Assembly: GCA_002914805.1 (NCBI GenBank)
Contig: JXTB01000006.1
Coordinates: 1,552,987 to 1,616,986 of the forward strand
Source: Parasponia andersonii
Taxonomy: Eukaryota; Streptophyta; Magnoliopsida; Rosales; Cannabaceae
Reading direction: 5' to 3'
Length of the DNA stretch: 64,000 nucleotides
Below the pieces are notes generated by a model, which was not told where the DNA came from, ran no database searches, and saw only the letters and a program-made list of their open reading frames with translations. Position numbers and translations under genes: made by a program. Position 1 is the stretch's first letter; each line of letters opens with the position of its first letter. Shown in pieces: positions 32,497-43,860 of the stretch.

Positions 32497-33687
32497 TCAA
32501 CGAATTTCAGAAGACTCTTCCTCGACTAGTTCTTCTACTTCGTGCTCTAGTGCTACTTCAGAAAAATCTGAATCTTCAGTATTCTTTTCTACCTGAACTG
32601 TAGTAGTTTCTGGTCTGCTATCGTCTCCCTTCTCTTGTTGTTTATTCTCTACAAATATCACATCTCTGCTGATAACAACCTTATGGGTAGTGAGATCCCA
32701 TAAGCAATATCCCTTGACTCCATCAGCATATTCCAAGAGTATACACCTTCTAGACTTTGAATCCAGTTTTGTGATTTCTTGAGCGTTGTACATCACGTAC
32801 ACAGGAGATCCAAACATATGTAAGCGAGAATAATCAGCTGGCTTACCAGTCCACATCTCCATCGGTGTCTTCAGATCAATCGTTATTGATAGAGATCGAT
32901 TGATCACATAACAGGCAGTTTTGAATACTTCTGCTCAGAATGTCTTGGGTAGACCTGTAGCTTTCAACATTGCTCTTGTTCTTTCCAATAAGGTTATGTT
33001 CATCCGCTCTGCCACTCCATTCTGTTGAGGAGTGTACGCCACTGTGAACTACCTCTTGATACCTTCTTGTTGATAGAAGTTATCAAATTCATCGTTTGTA
33101 TATTCTCCTTTATTGTCCATCCTTAAACACTTGATCTTTTCTCCAGATTCAAGCTCTATCCATGCTTTGAATATTTTGAAGACTGAAAACACATATGCCT
33201 TCTTCTTGATAGGATACACCCAACATCTCCTGGAGTGATCATCAATAAAAAATATAAAGTATCTAGCTCCTCCTAAGGATATTACCGGTGCTTGCCAAAC
33301 ATCAGAGTGAACCAAGTCTAGAACTTTTTCACTTTTAGAACTGGGTGTGCTAAACATTAATTTATGTTGCTTGCTTGTAACAAAATGCTCACAAAAGGGT
33401 AAAGACACCTTTGTGAGACCAAGAAACAACCTCCGTTCAGAGAGAATCTTCAAGTCTCATTCCGATATATGGCCAAGCTTATGATACCACATCATCATTG
33501 ATTCTTCTCCGGAATTTGTTGAAGCAACTGATGCCTTTGCTTCCATCAGTGTATCTCCTTTAAGTATGTATAGATTCACTGCAATTTTCTCCGCCTTCGT
33601 TACTACAAGTGCATCCTTCATGATCTTTATGATCCCATTCTGGACACGAGTTTTGCAACCAATATTATCTAATTGTCCCAAAGACAA
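32497..33687 (-). pseudogene. Copia integrase region, broken by point stops
   Basis: In order on the minus strand: pre-integrase HKLGHISE (33457-33687), integrase core with DLVHSDVWQAPV, FIDDHSRRCWVYPIKKK and LRMDNKGEY (33049-33453), then INRSLSITIDLKTPMEMWTG and the CILLEYADGVKGYCLWD block (32497-32907). The frame is mostly kept, but in-frame stops sit at 33459-33457 (Arg CGA to TGA), 33051-33049 (Gln CAG to TAG) and 32937-32935 (Trp TGG to TGA). Confidence 0.9.
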
Positions 33688-33890
33688 TAGATTTTTCTTT
33701 AGGCCCTTTACATGTCACACCTCTTGAATAGTACAAATAGGGCCATCGTATATCTTTATCTTGATAGTACCAATCCTAATAATCTCTAAGACGTGATCAT
33801 TACCCATGAATATAGATCTTCCAGAGACAGGTTCATATGTGTGAAACCATTCTCTGTGAGAAGTCATGTGCTATGTTGCTCCCGAATCCA

Positions 33891-34767
33891 CTAACCAAAT
33901 ATCAATGAGCTACCATCTGTCCTTAGAAATTGTTGTTGCTTCACTATATAAGATTTCTCCATAATCTGAAGTATTTGTAATATTCCCCTGAGCATTTGAT
34001 GACTCGGGGTCCTTTCCTCTGGAATCTCCATTCTTTTTGAGTTGCTAACACTCTTTTGACGTGCCCTTTCTTGCCACAGTGATAACACTTGACACTCTTC
34101 TTACTTCTTGACTTTGATCTATCATGACTCTGAATCTACTGGAGCCACGTTCCGTTGATCTCCTTCTCATTGTCAAAGCTTCTACTTTCTGTAAACTTGC
34201 TAATCTGTCTTTCTTGTTCTTACGCCGATTTTCTTCTTTGAGAACAGCAACTGTATGATCGTTGAAAACTAGAGTTGTAGTATTACTGGTCATATTTATG
34301 ATGAGTTGATCATACGAATCAGATAGACTCTGAAGTAAGATTTCTGCACGTTTATTATCCTCTGTTTTATGCTCCATTGTTGAGAGTTGTGAGAAAAGAG
34401 TGTTGAGGGTATTGATGTGGTTGGTCATCGTTGTTAATTCCGTCATCCGAAGGGTATAAAGTCTTCTCTTCAAGAAAATTTTGTTGTGAAGCGACTTAGC
34501 CTGATACAACTTTGTCAGTGTATCCCATATCTACTTGGCTGACTTTTTCTCCTCAATGCTTAATAGGACTCCATCTGCTAGTGTCAGATATAAGTTAGCA
34601 ATAGCATTGCTATCCATCTCGTCCCACTTTTTATCATCAGTAATCTCAGCAGGCATTTCCTCAATTGCTGCTAGGCAATTATTTTTTCTCAAGATTGCCT
34701 TTATCTTTATTTTCCACAAAGAGAAATTGCTTCCATTAAACTTCCCAATATCGAATTTTGCCGTCAT
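33891..34767 (-). pseudogene. Copia gag, broken
   Basis: Starts with MTAKFDIGKFNGSNFSLWK at 34767 and continues in the same frame past a TAG at 34533-34531 into IWDTLTKLYQAKSLHNKIFL, the usual Tnt1-type gag. A later frame shift destroys the zinc knuckle (the CYHCGKKGH region is read in another frame near 34080). The element is of the Tnt1-94/Tork type by this gag and the integrase blocks. Confidence 0.9.
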
Positions 34768-34896
34768 TTTTGTTTACTACGATTTGTTCAGTTACCACCG
34801 TTTCACTATATGTGAACAGTATCGTATATGTGAATAGTATTGTATATATGAACAGTATCGTATACGTGAATAGTCTGTATATATGAATAATACTTC

Positions 34897-35460
34897 AACC
34901 AATGGCTCTGATATCACTGTTAGGAGATTGGCTTTACAGAAGCGATAACACATAGCTAAAATACGAGTTGAGAAAATTTAGGTAAAATGAAAAAAATAAG
35001 GCACACAAAAGAATTAATGTGGTTCACCTAATTTAGGCTACATCCACGAATAAGGCTGTGAAGAATTTCATTATGAAAAGGAGATTACAACTCACTTCTC
35101 TCTAAATACAAGAAGAGAACAAATAAACTTTTCCCTCTTGAAATAGGAGAAAAGAGTCTCTCTAAACAATTTAGGAGAAAACAAGTGAGACACTAAGAAG
35201 AATTCCTAGGCTTGAATTCTCTCTTAGAAAAAAAGATGATTTAGAATGGGATGCAAAACAAGTGATGAAGTCCTCCGTATTTATAGAACTTGAAAGGTTG
35301 TGTGAACACCATTTTATAAGGTTGTGTGAATACTATCTTTTATTATTACTATTACGGCTGTTCTTTTCATTATTATTATTGCGGCTATTCTTTTTACTAT
35401 TCTTATTGCGGCTGCCTTTTTTTACTGCTCTTATTGCGGCTGGTTGGTGAATTGTAGTCA
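34897..35460 (-). repeat. 5' LTR (and primer site) of the minus-strand Copia relic
   Basis: The minus strand has TGATATCAGAGCCATTGG just after CTCCTAACA, i.e. a one-base variant of the initiator-tRNA primer site next to an LTR end at 34918. The LTR contains a TATA box (CTATAAATACGG, about 35287-35276) and, upstream of it, four 27-bp tandem units. The outer LTR end near 35460 is approximate; I found no clear inverted CTAACA partner. Confidence 0.75.
35345..35442 (-). repeat. Four tandem 27-bp units in the Copia LTR U3
   Basis: ATTRCGGCTG words recur at 35351, 35378, 35405 and 35433, spaced 27-28 bases, upstream of the LTR TATA box. Tandem U3 repeats in plant Copia LTRs often act as enhancers (as in Tnt1/Tto1), but function here is inferred. 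Confidence 0.7.
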
Positions 35461-35553
35461 TGTTACCTCAAAAAACCATTACCCTCTTCACTAATTCTAA
35501 AAAATCAGTACCAAGAATATGATTTCGGGTAATGTCAAATCAATAGAAAGAAC

Positions 35554-35829
35554 CTCCACCATTGGAATTGATGGCACTCTGCAATTTAGGTACGGCAGCG
35601 GAGTCGCCCTTGGAAATGGCTTCGTGTAGCTGCTCGAGAGCCTTGTTATTGTTGGTAAAATAAGCCTGATGGTGCTTCTGGTGATGGAGCTGCATGATCT
35701 CGCCGCTAATGGCGGGCTCCAGAGCGCCATAGTCGTACGGAAGGTCCGAGAGAGAGAAGGTCCGCAAGCCCCGACAATGGCTGATTCCTGATCTTACTAT
35801 TTTTTCGGTCAACAGAATCGGAGCGCCAT
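35554..35829 (-). pseudogene. Pseudogene of MnSOD exon 1
   Basis: 276 bases closely matching exon 1 of the MnSOD gene at 4.2-6.6 kb (277 bases). The ATG remains, but one base is missing at codon 4-6, giving an early TGA; after it the frame reads like MnSOD again ([34 protein letters not shown]). The exon end GGTGGAG|GT is kept. None of exons 2-6 is present: a Copia LTR lies where intron 1 should continue. The upstream region (35830-36080) also matches the functional promoter. Confidence 0.95.
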
Positions 35830-36885
35830 GGACTTGGGATATGCGAGGTTTTTAGACCAAAGAAAGCGAGAGTAAGATTTTCTAAGAAGCTGAGAAGCTT
35901 AGAACTGAGACAAACGGTAATAAGCCAGACGAGTTTTGTATAAATATATACATGTAGGTGAGAAAAAGCAATGCTATGGCTGCAGCGGTTATGTGCGTAA
36001 TTCGAGTGTACGAGTCACTGGCCTATTGGCCGTTGGTCCCCTTTTTCAAATCAACGAGTTGGTGATGCCATTGCTAAGCAAAGTGCCCACGCATGAGTTT
36101 GACAATAAGATACAATTGAACATTTTAAAACTTTATTCTTTTAAGAATAACATAACTCATATAATGAGTATGACGTAGAGGACAGAGGTCATTTGGGTGC
36201 CCTATCTTGCCCTGTTGACACTGGTAGGGTGGACCAGAGGGGAAAGGGAAAAAAAATTAAAAATTAAAAAACTTTCATTGTTGCATGTTTTATCAAGTTA
36301 CATGTCATAATTCTCAATTCTCAAAATCAAAAATTAAAAAAAGACATGGGTCATTAAGTTGCAAGTTTTACAACCAAATTCAGACTATTCTTGATCCAGT
36401 TCCGAATTCAGAATTCAGAAGTTCATGTTAGGATAGAAAATTTTACTTCACATGGTGCAATCTTCTTAGACTATTGAACTACTTTCCCCGAAATGTAAGA
36501 GATACTTTGGAAGAAGAAAAAAAAAAAAAAAAACCCCACAATTCAAATGAAATAACATTTTCCTTCTTAAATTCTTTTGTCTATTTCTTCAGCAATGTGG
36601 GCAATGTGAAGATTATGTATGTTTAACCAATAATAGATTCACATCTCAATTTTGAGACCCACACACTATAAATCCATGACTGAGACACCAATACAAGTAT
36701 CCGTAACAATTCTTAGCTAATTAAAAAAGAAAAAAGTACAGTTATGATTATTACAACTAGTGACATTTAGCAGTTTCCCTCATCTTGCACATTCGAGATC
36801 CAACTTTGGACCTCATTCACTGTTTAATCAATGAATAAGACTGCTGGAACCTGCCCTAGGAATTCTCTATGATGATCAGACGCAA
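35830..36885. other. Duplicated MnSOD-UXT spacer
   Basis: 35960-36080 matches the functional MnSOD upstream region (GAGTGTACGAGTCA, CCTATTGGC, CCCTTTTTCAAA words in order), and 36350-36865 matches about 7980-8420. The middle of the functional spacer (7000-7900, with its 53-bp tandem) has no counterpart. No functional gene. Confidence 0.8.
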
Positions 36886-37945
36886 GAAAACGATCCAAGA
36901 AAGGGCCGGTAATTAACAAGGTCCCTTAATGATACGGATAAGATTGATGTAGCAGTCGGATCGAATAGACCTTAGTCATTTGTAATTAACTAGTTAAGAA
37001 ATCAAACAAGACTACATAAAGAAACCAAAATAAGCTGCTATTGAAATGAATACAACTACATCATACATTTTATGATCATTCATGCATAGGAAAGAAGGAT
37101 ACTTCCAGTAATCTAAAAAGTTACACATTTGTCAGACTCTTTATGCAAGTATATAGATGCAAATGAACTGCCAGGCACAAGTCATCTGACCCAAGTTACT
37201 ATCAATGCGCTTTACAATACAGAAATGCTAAAATCCAAGATTCGACTTCAGTTACTTGTCTAGACCATTTTACCACTAAATAATTCAGCCGCAAACTTAA
37301 AAAGTGATGTTCAGATTACAAGTCTTTATTCTTGTTTGAGATTTGCATGATTGCCTTAATCACAAGAATAAGATTCTCAAATTCTGAGTGCATTTTAGAG
37401 GTCCAACAGATATGAAGATATCATTACCAATCCACCTAAGCAGTAATGTCCTAAAATCATCCCAGATTTTGTACACTATGGTAAGTGAGCTCAATTTCCA
37501 TTAAGTGAAACAGAGCTCTTTTATATTTGACTACATTCACCAATAGGAAAAATAAAGAAGTTACATAGTCCAACATTTCAATGAAAAGTTAAAATAATTC
37601 GGTTAATCAATTGGGTTTAATCCTTGTGCTTGTCAAATTAAATATTATAAAGCCATAACAATAATATTTTATTCTTAAGATCATGGTCAGGGGAAAAAAA
37701 AAAGGGCAATCAAAGAACACTAGAATGTAACAAGTAAAGATAAAAACGAAAAGCTTATTATATTTGACTATAATATTTATATATTAAAAAAAAAAAAAAA
37801 GATAGCAAGCTCTACTTAACCTACCGAAATTGAAACCCAGAGAGCTAATAAGAGCCTTGTTGCAAATCACGATGGACACTAATGAAACCACCGTGAGAGA
37901 AAACGCTCCAACCGCCCCCAGCTGAAATCTCTCGCCTTCACCAAT
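36886..37945 (-). pseudogene. UXT pseudogene: relics of exons 5 and 1
   Basis: 36886-36985 matches UXT exon 5 (9507-9624) with a roughly 20-base deletion near the exon start; 36986-37262 matches intron 4 DNA up to about 9910; then a jump to sequence matching about 11817 onward (intron 1). 37945-37825 matches exon 1 at full length (121 bases, donor CG|GTAGG kept, frame open with VSIVICNKALISSLGF), but the start codon is ATT instead of ATG. Exons 2, 3, 4, 6 and 7 are missing. Clearly non-functional. Confidence 0.93.
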
Positions 37946-38231
37946 CTTTTTCCTCTGCTCAAAATGCCAACCATAGACAAACTAAGCCAAATCAAGAAAA
38001 GGGTCATCAAGAAAATCATTTTTTTCTTCATAAAAAATGAGGAATATAAAGTAACAAATACGTAAATACAAGGAAGTGAAACTCACAGTGGGTTTGCCAA
38101 ATCAAGGCTCGAAATTAAGGCTAGATTTGTATTTAAAGGGATGAAAGAGCTAGATCTGAAGGATGAGATTAATGGGTAAATCTTGTTTAGAAAAAAGTAA
38201 ATATTCAAAGATTGATTGGTTGAGGAGTCAA

Positions 38232-40432
38232 TGTCACGACCCGAGGCCGAGGTTAATGGCAGAATGGGTATTTCATAAATTATAAATACAAAAAAAAATA
38301 AATAAAAAAACTCAATTCATTAAAATATTTTACCCCGGGTCTCTAACCTTTTAAAAATGGTCTCAACAAAATATTTAATTGAAAATAAAATCTCACAGTT
38401 ATGCGTCACTCATTGAACATAGACCGTAATTAAAACAATTGTTAAATAGTCGTACATTACAAATCATCTCACACTCAAACACAGATATAAGTAATACAAA
38501 CCATGTTCACATTTCGTATTCTAATTTATAAAGTTTAATGAAATTTAAATTCTTACTCAAATTTAAATATTTCATAAGTCTCGTAGGAATTTACCAAAAT
38601 ATAAATAAACTAGTTAAACTGCAAATACCTCGATCTAGCTCTTCTGATCAAAATTACACTGAGTGCCACCTGAGGAGAAGAAGGGGGAGTTGAGCTAGTG
38701 CCCAGTAGAGAGTGGATTACAAGTTTTTATATATATATAAAATATACTCATATTAAAAGTCCTCCATAATTAGTATTCCATTCAAAACAATTTACAAAAC
38801 TCAAGTAGAAATCATAGTCTAATGGTTCAAACATTTTAAACCATTGTAACATCTATCAAAACTAGTAGATATCCATTCAAGCCAACATATAACCATGTAT
38901 GCAATCATGATGTCCGAAGTGTCCTAACGGATCACTCGTAAGTCTGAGCTACCTAGAGAGGTGCCATAAGCCCGATCACCCAATGTGGGGTATCGAAAGT
39001 CCGATCACCTAATATAAGACATCATAAATGTGTGAATGTATAAAATTTTTATATGAATAATAGGATAAGAATATACTACATTTCCACAAAATCTCAAAAT
39101 AACCATGTAGTATTCTTTAATCAAATCACTTCCAGTCTTCAAAACTGAGTTTTCAAACCATTTTGGATTTTCTAAAAATTTCGGCATTATAACAACTATT
39201 TTCTATCAAAACCCAAAAATCTAAATTTCTATAGAAAATAATCCAAAACAGTATATATGACACGCTAACCAGTGTGACGTGTCTCCCAGACAGTTTATAT
39301 CCCAAATCAGGTCAAAATGGACATAAATACAATTTTTATAAATTATTTCACGAAATTCTATATTTATTGAAAATATTTAAAATTCATAAATTAAATTAAT
39401 TTTTGAGTCAAGTAATCGAATCCCTACCTCAATCGAGCGTCCAACTAGTGTTACAAGGATATGAAGAAAGTTTGGTATCGTTTGGGTGTCGTTTGGATGA
39501 GCGGACGTTGTTTTCGAAACTTTGGTTTATTGGTTTGAAAACTTGATTTTCAAATAGAGCTTCAAATCATCAAACGGACTTCAACATTGAATTCAGAGTA
39601 CCCAAAAACCCTAGGTTAGACATATAATTTGTCAAATTTGAATGCGGGCCCCCATGGCATGCAAATCGAGGCAAATCTGAGCTGTCCGATTTCGTTTTTC
39701 GGGCCTATTTTGGAATATAGTCAATATATATCTCATTTTTCACTATTTTCAACGTAGATTCCAAAAATAATATTAATTTTAAAATCTAACGGTCCGATTA
39801 AAAAGTCGATTTCAATACCAATTACACACAAAACTATCCAACGAAATTAAAATCAAACGGAGAAAAATTGAGATACGAGGTACCTACCACCAAATTGCTT
39901 GTGAGGAGAGAGTCCACAGTGACCAGTATCGTGGCGAACAGTGGCCAGAATCAGCTCCGGCGAGCAAAAGAATCTGTGGTGCTTTTCGCCATTTTCCGGC
40001 GATCGTGGACTCCGATGCGGCTGATTCTGGTGGCGGGAGCTTCGTCCAACGACGGTGCGTTGTTTCCAGGTGGCAGCGAGCTCGAACAGTGGCTGGAGGA
40101 GGAGCGATGGTGGTTGGCAGGGGCAGGTCTTCGCGGGGGCTAAATTGAAAAAGAAAGAGAAAACGTAGGGATTTATAGGTAATTTCCGTAACTGTAGCGC
40201 CATATGTCAACTTCTGGTTAATTGGGCACTGTTTTGCTTATTTGTACTTGGACCCAGTTTTCTGAAATTCTTCTCAAAAACACCCTTGAATAATTAATTT
40301 TGACCCCAATTTTCAAACTTTTCTTACATTTTTACCTAAATGAACCTAGACCCAAATTCGTCCAAATCCTGTCTTCTTCTTTTTTGGGTTAAAAGACCAA
40401 TTTGTCCCTACAATTTTTTATAGGATTTCACA
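38232..40432 (-). repeat. 3' LTR of the gypsy chromovirus (2.2 kb)
   Basis: The plus strand begins TGTCACGACCCGAGG and ends AGGATTTCACA, i.e. TG...CA ends with the sense strand running right to left. It lies directly past the end of the chromodomain frame (40504), as a 3' LTR should. Near its sense start is a GC-rich part (39880-40145) with CCGGCGA words, unlike the AT-rich rest. Open frames in that part are not genes. The 5-bp before the left end (38227-38231) is GTCAA; no right partner was found. Confidence 0.8.
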
Positions 40433-40503
40433 TGCTTTCTTCCTTAAATGAATTTCGTCCTGAAATTCAAGTACAAGACATACACTCAAAGTACAACTTC
40501 AAG

Positions 40504-41037
40504 TTAAAAATTAAATAAGGGAGAGTATTTTTCATACATCTCTGTCTCGAGTTCCCAAGTAGCTTCCTCTTCCTTATGGTGATTCCAAAGAATTTTGACA
40601 AGTGGAATTTCTCTATTATGAAGTACTTTGAGTTCTCTTCCCATTATTCGAATTGGTTGTTCTTCATAAGTAACATCCTTTTGAATTAGTATCTCCACAT
40701 ATTGAATTACATGAGATGGGTCAGGAACATGTTTCCTCAGCATTGAAATATGAAAGACATTGTGCACATGGCCCAACTGTGGTGGTAAGTCCAATCGATA
40801 TGCTACTTGTCTAATTCTTGCAGTAATCATAAATAGCCCAATATATCTTGGAGCTAACTTTCCTTTAACTCCAAATCTAGTAACTCCGCACCTCGGTGTG
40901 ACCTTTAGAAACACTTGGTCACCAACGTCAAACTCTACTTCTCGTCTCAAGGGATTTGCATAACTCTTTTGATGACTCTGAATAATCTTAAGTCTTTCTC
41001 TTATCATGTTGATCTTATCAGTAGTCTCTTGTATCAA
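40504..41037 (-). pseudogene. Gypsy integrase C-terminus and chromodomain
   Basis: Ends the pol of a chromovirus. Recognised blocks: KSYANPLRREVEFDVGDQVF, KGKLAPRYIGLF, HVHNVFHISMLRKHVPDPSH, then the chromodomain-like tail with IPLVKILWNHHKEEEATWE and a terminal YEKYSPLF. The chromodomain is thought to guide insertion to chromatin. The frame itself is open, but upstream pol is broken. Confidence 0.92.
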
Positions 41038-41860
41038 TTATAGTCCAAGAATAACTCGCTCCTCTAAGTCAGCCCAACACAAAGGCGACCTACATGGTCT
41101 ACCATATAATACCTCATATGGAGCTATATCCAAACTGGTTTGGTAGCTGTTATTGTATGTAAACTCTATTAATGACAAATGATCATCCCACCTTCCACCA
41201 AAGTCTGGTATACATGAGCGAAGTATATCCTCTAGAGTTTGAATTGTTCTCTCAGATTGGCCATCTGTCTATGGGTGATGAGCTGTACTAAGATTTAGTT
41301 CTGTTCCCAAAGCTTTCTGTAAAGTTCTCCAGGACTTGGTTGAAAATCTTAGATCTCTATCAGAAACTATGCTGGAAGGCACTCCATGTAAACGAACAAT
41401 GTGATCCATATAAAGACGACTAAGTCTGTTGAGAGAAAAATCAATTCGAATAGGTATAAAATGAGCAGTTTTAGTCATTCGATCAACAATTACCCAAATT
41501 GCATCATTTTTCCTTTGAGTTCTCGGCAATCCCGTTACAAAATCCATAGTGATCTTATCCCATTTTCATTCTGGAATAGGCAATGGCTAAAGTAATCTAG
41601 TTGGTCTTTGATGTTCTGCTTTTACTTACTGACAAGTTATACACTTAGCTATAAAAGTAGCTACGTCTCGTTTCATGCCTTTCCACCAATACTGTCTCTT
41701 TAAGTCATGGTACATCTTAGTACTACTGAGATGTACTACAAACTTAGATTTGTGAGCTTTAGTTAAGATAGTCTCTCGAAGGTGTAGATTATTAGCTACA
41801 GCTAACTTTCCATTGAATAGTACAAATCCTTCTCTGTTAGTACTCAAACTATTTAGTTGT
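41038..41860 (-). pseudogene. Gypsy integrase zinc-binding and core domains, broken
   Basis: The HHCC zinc finger is at 41847-41626 (AHKSKFVVHLSSTKMYHDLK ... CITCQ), the core at 41547-41269 (MDFVTGLPRTQRKNDAIWVI, DRMTKTAHFIP, SIVSDRDLRF). Stops: CAA to TAA after CITCQ, CAG to TAG and TGG to TGA in the linker, CAG to TAG at 41271-41269 before TDGQSERT, and one before LIQETTDK. Confidence 0.92.
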
Positions 41861-43278
41861 TCACCATTCTAAAGTTGGTTTCAAATTTTCTTTAATTCTT
41901 GATCTTGCCATTGACTTTGTTGAGCTATCTAAAGAAGTGAAGGAATAGCCACTACATTGCTAACACAAGCAACATTGTTTCTCTTGGAATACTCCAAATT
42001 ATAATCACTAATAGTGACTGAATTTTTTCACTTTTCAAGTATCAAAGAAGCAAGTATACCATGAGATTTATAGCTCAAGGCATCTGCTATCACATTTTCC
42101 TTTCCAGGATGATACTGAAGATTGAAATCATAATTCTCCATATATTCAATCTATCTCGTCTGTTTCAAATTCAATTCTCATTGATTGAAGAGATATTTCA
42201 AACTCTTGTGGTCGAAGCAAATATCAAATTTAACACCATACAAGAAACATCTCCAGATCTTGAGAGCAAATATTATAGCTGCCAATTTTAGATCATGAGC
42301 AGGATAGTTCTTTTCATGAGGTTTCAATTAACGAGAAACATAAGCTACAACCTAGCCATTTTGCATTAAAACACATCCCAATCCCAGACCAAAAGCGTCT
42401 GTGTACACCACATATGGTTCACTACTATCAGAGATAATCATAATAGGTACGGTTGCCAGTTTTTCCTTCAATTTCATGAATGATGTCTCACACTCGTCAT
42501 TTTAAGCGAACTTAATATCTTCCCTCATTAACTTGGTTAAAGGCAATGCAATACTCGAGAAGTTTTCCATAAAACAATGATAATAACCAGCTAAACCAAG
42601 GAAACTCAGCAGTTCAGTAACATTTCTCGGTCTTTCCCATCCTAGAATAGACTCTATCTTAGACGGATCAACTGAGATACTATTTTGAGAAATCACATGG
42701 TCCAATAATTTAATATCTGTCATCTAGAAATCACATTTCGATCTCTTGGCATATAACTGATGATCTCTCAAAGTCTGAAGCACACTCCTTAAATGTTCAG
42801 CATATTCTTCCCGAGCCTTAGAATAAATCAAAATGTCGTCCATAAACACAACCACGAATCTGTCCAAATAAGGCCTGAAGATTCTGTTCATAAGGTCCAT
42901 GAACACTGCAGGTGCATTCATCAACCCGAAAGGCATAACCAAAAACTCAAAATGACCCTATCAAGTCCTGAATGCAGTTTTTGGTATGTCTTCTTTACGA
43001 ATCTTTAGTTGGTGATACCCAGATCTCAAGTCTTTCTTTGAAAAGAATTTGGATCCATCGAGTTGGTCAAACAACTCGTCAATTCTTGGCAAAGGATATT
43101 TGTTCTCTATCGTAACCTGGTTTAGCTTTCTGTAGTCCACAAAAAGTCTGAGTATACCATCAGCTTTCTTGGCAAAGAGAACTGGAGTACCCCAAGGTGA
43201 GGTACTACTCCTGATGAACCCTTTTGACAATAGGTCATCTAGTTGTTCCCTTAATTCAGTCATCTCTGTAGGGGCCAT
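41861..43278 (-). pseudogene. Gypsy reverse transcriptase and RNase H, broken
   Basis: [57 protein letters not shown], then [18 protein letters not shown] and the catalytic [10 protein letters not shown]. Point stops split one frame into three pieces at 42963-42958 (two adjacent) and 42726-42724. RNase H (about 42480-42000) is recognisable only in pieces with more stops. Confidence 0.92.
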
Positions 43279-43413
43279 TCGATAAGTGGGAATAAAAACT
43301 GGTTGAGTTCTAAAAACTAAGTTGATGCAGAATTCAACCTCTCTGTCAGGTGGTAATCCAGGTAAATCTTCTAGAAAGACATCAGGAAATTCACTAACTA
43401 TTGAAATCCATGG

Positions 43414-43860
43414 TTATTTATCAGCAGTTCCTATCTCTTTATCAATGGTGAATAGGCTTCCATAACATTCCAATTTCTTTCTCCCACTAATACTTGCTCT
43501 CAGGAGATGACTGAGGCTTATTGGATTTAAACCAGCTTGATACACAACTAAGTAACCATCTTCAGTATGAAGAGTCATCTTTCTTCTATGACAATCCACT
43601 ATTGTTCTATATTTGGACAACTAGTCCATACTAAGAATCACATCAAATTGGTTCATTGGTATCACAATCAAATTAACTAATAACTCACATCCATCAATGG
43701 CGATAGAACAAGAGTTGCATATAGTAGACACACCATTGACATTTCCCAAAGGAATATCAAGATTCAAAGCAGGATCAAAGATTTCAAATTTTAAACCCAA
43801 CATGTTAGCAAATAACATAGATATAAAGGAATGTGATGCGCGGTATTAAATAACACGTGA
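43414..43860 (-). pseudogene. Gypsy aspartic protease, broken
   Basis: The frame includes FANMLGLKFEIFDPALNLDI, the turn VILSMD followed by a stop (TGG to TAG) where the family reads GMDWL, and SKYRTIVDCHRRKMTL. The active-site region reads LFNTA where the family has LFD(S/T)G, so the catalytic aspartate is lost. Confidence 0.85.

Noticed and set aside
39853..40210. Small proteins on both strands
   Set aside because: Same reason: GC-rich block of the 2.2-kb gypsy LTR, no family resemblance.
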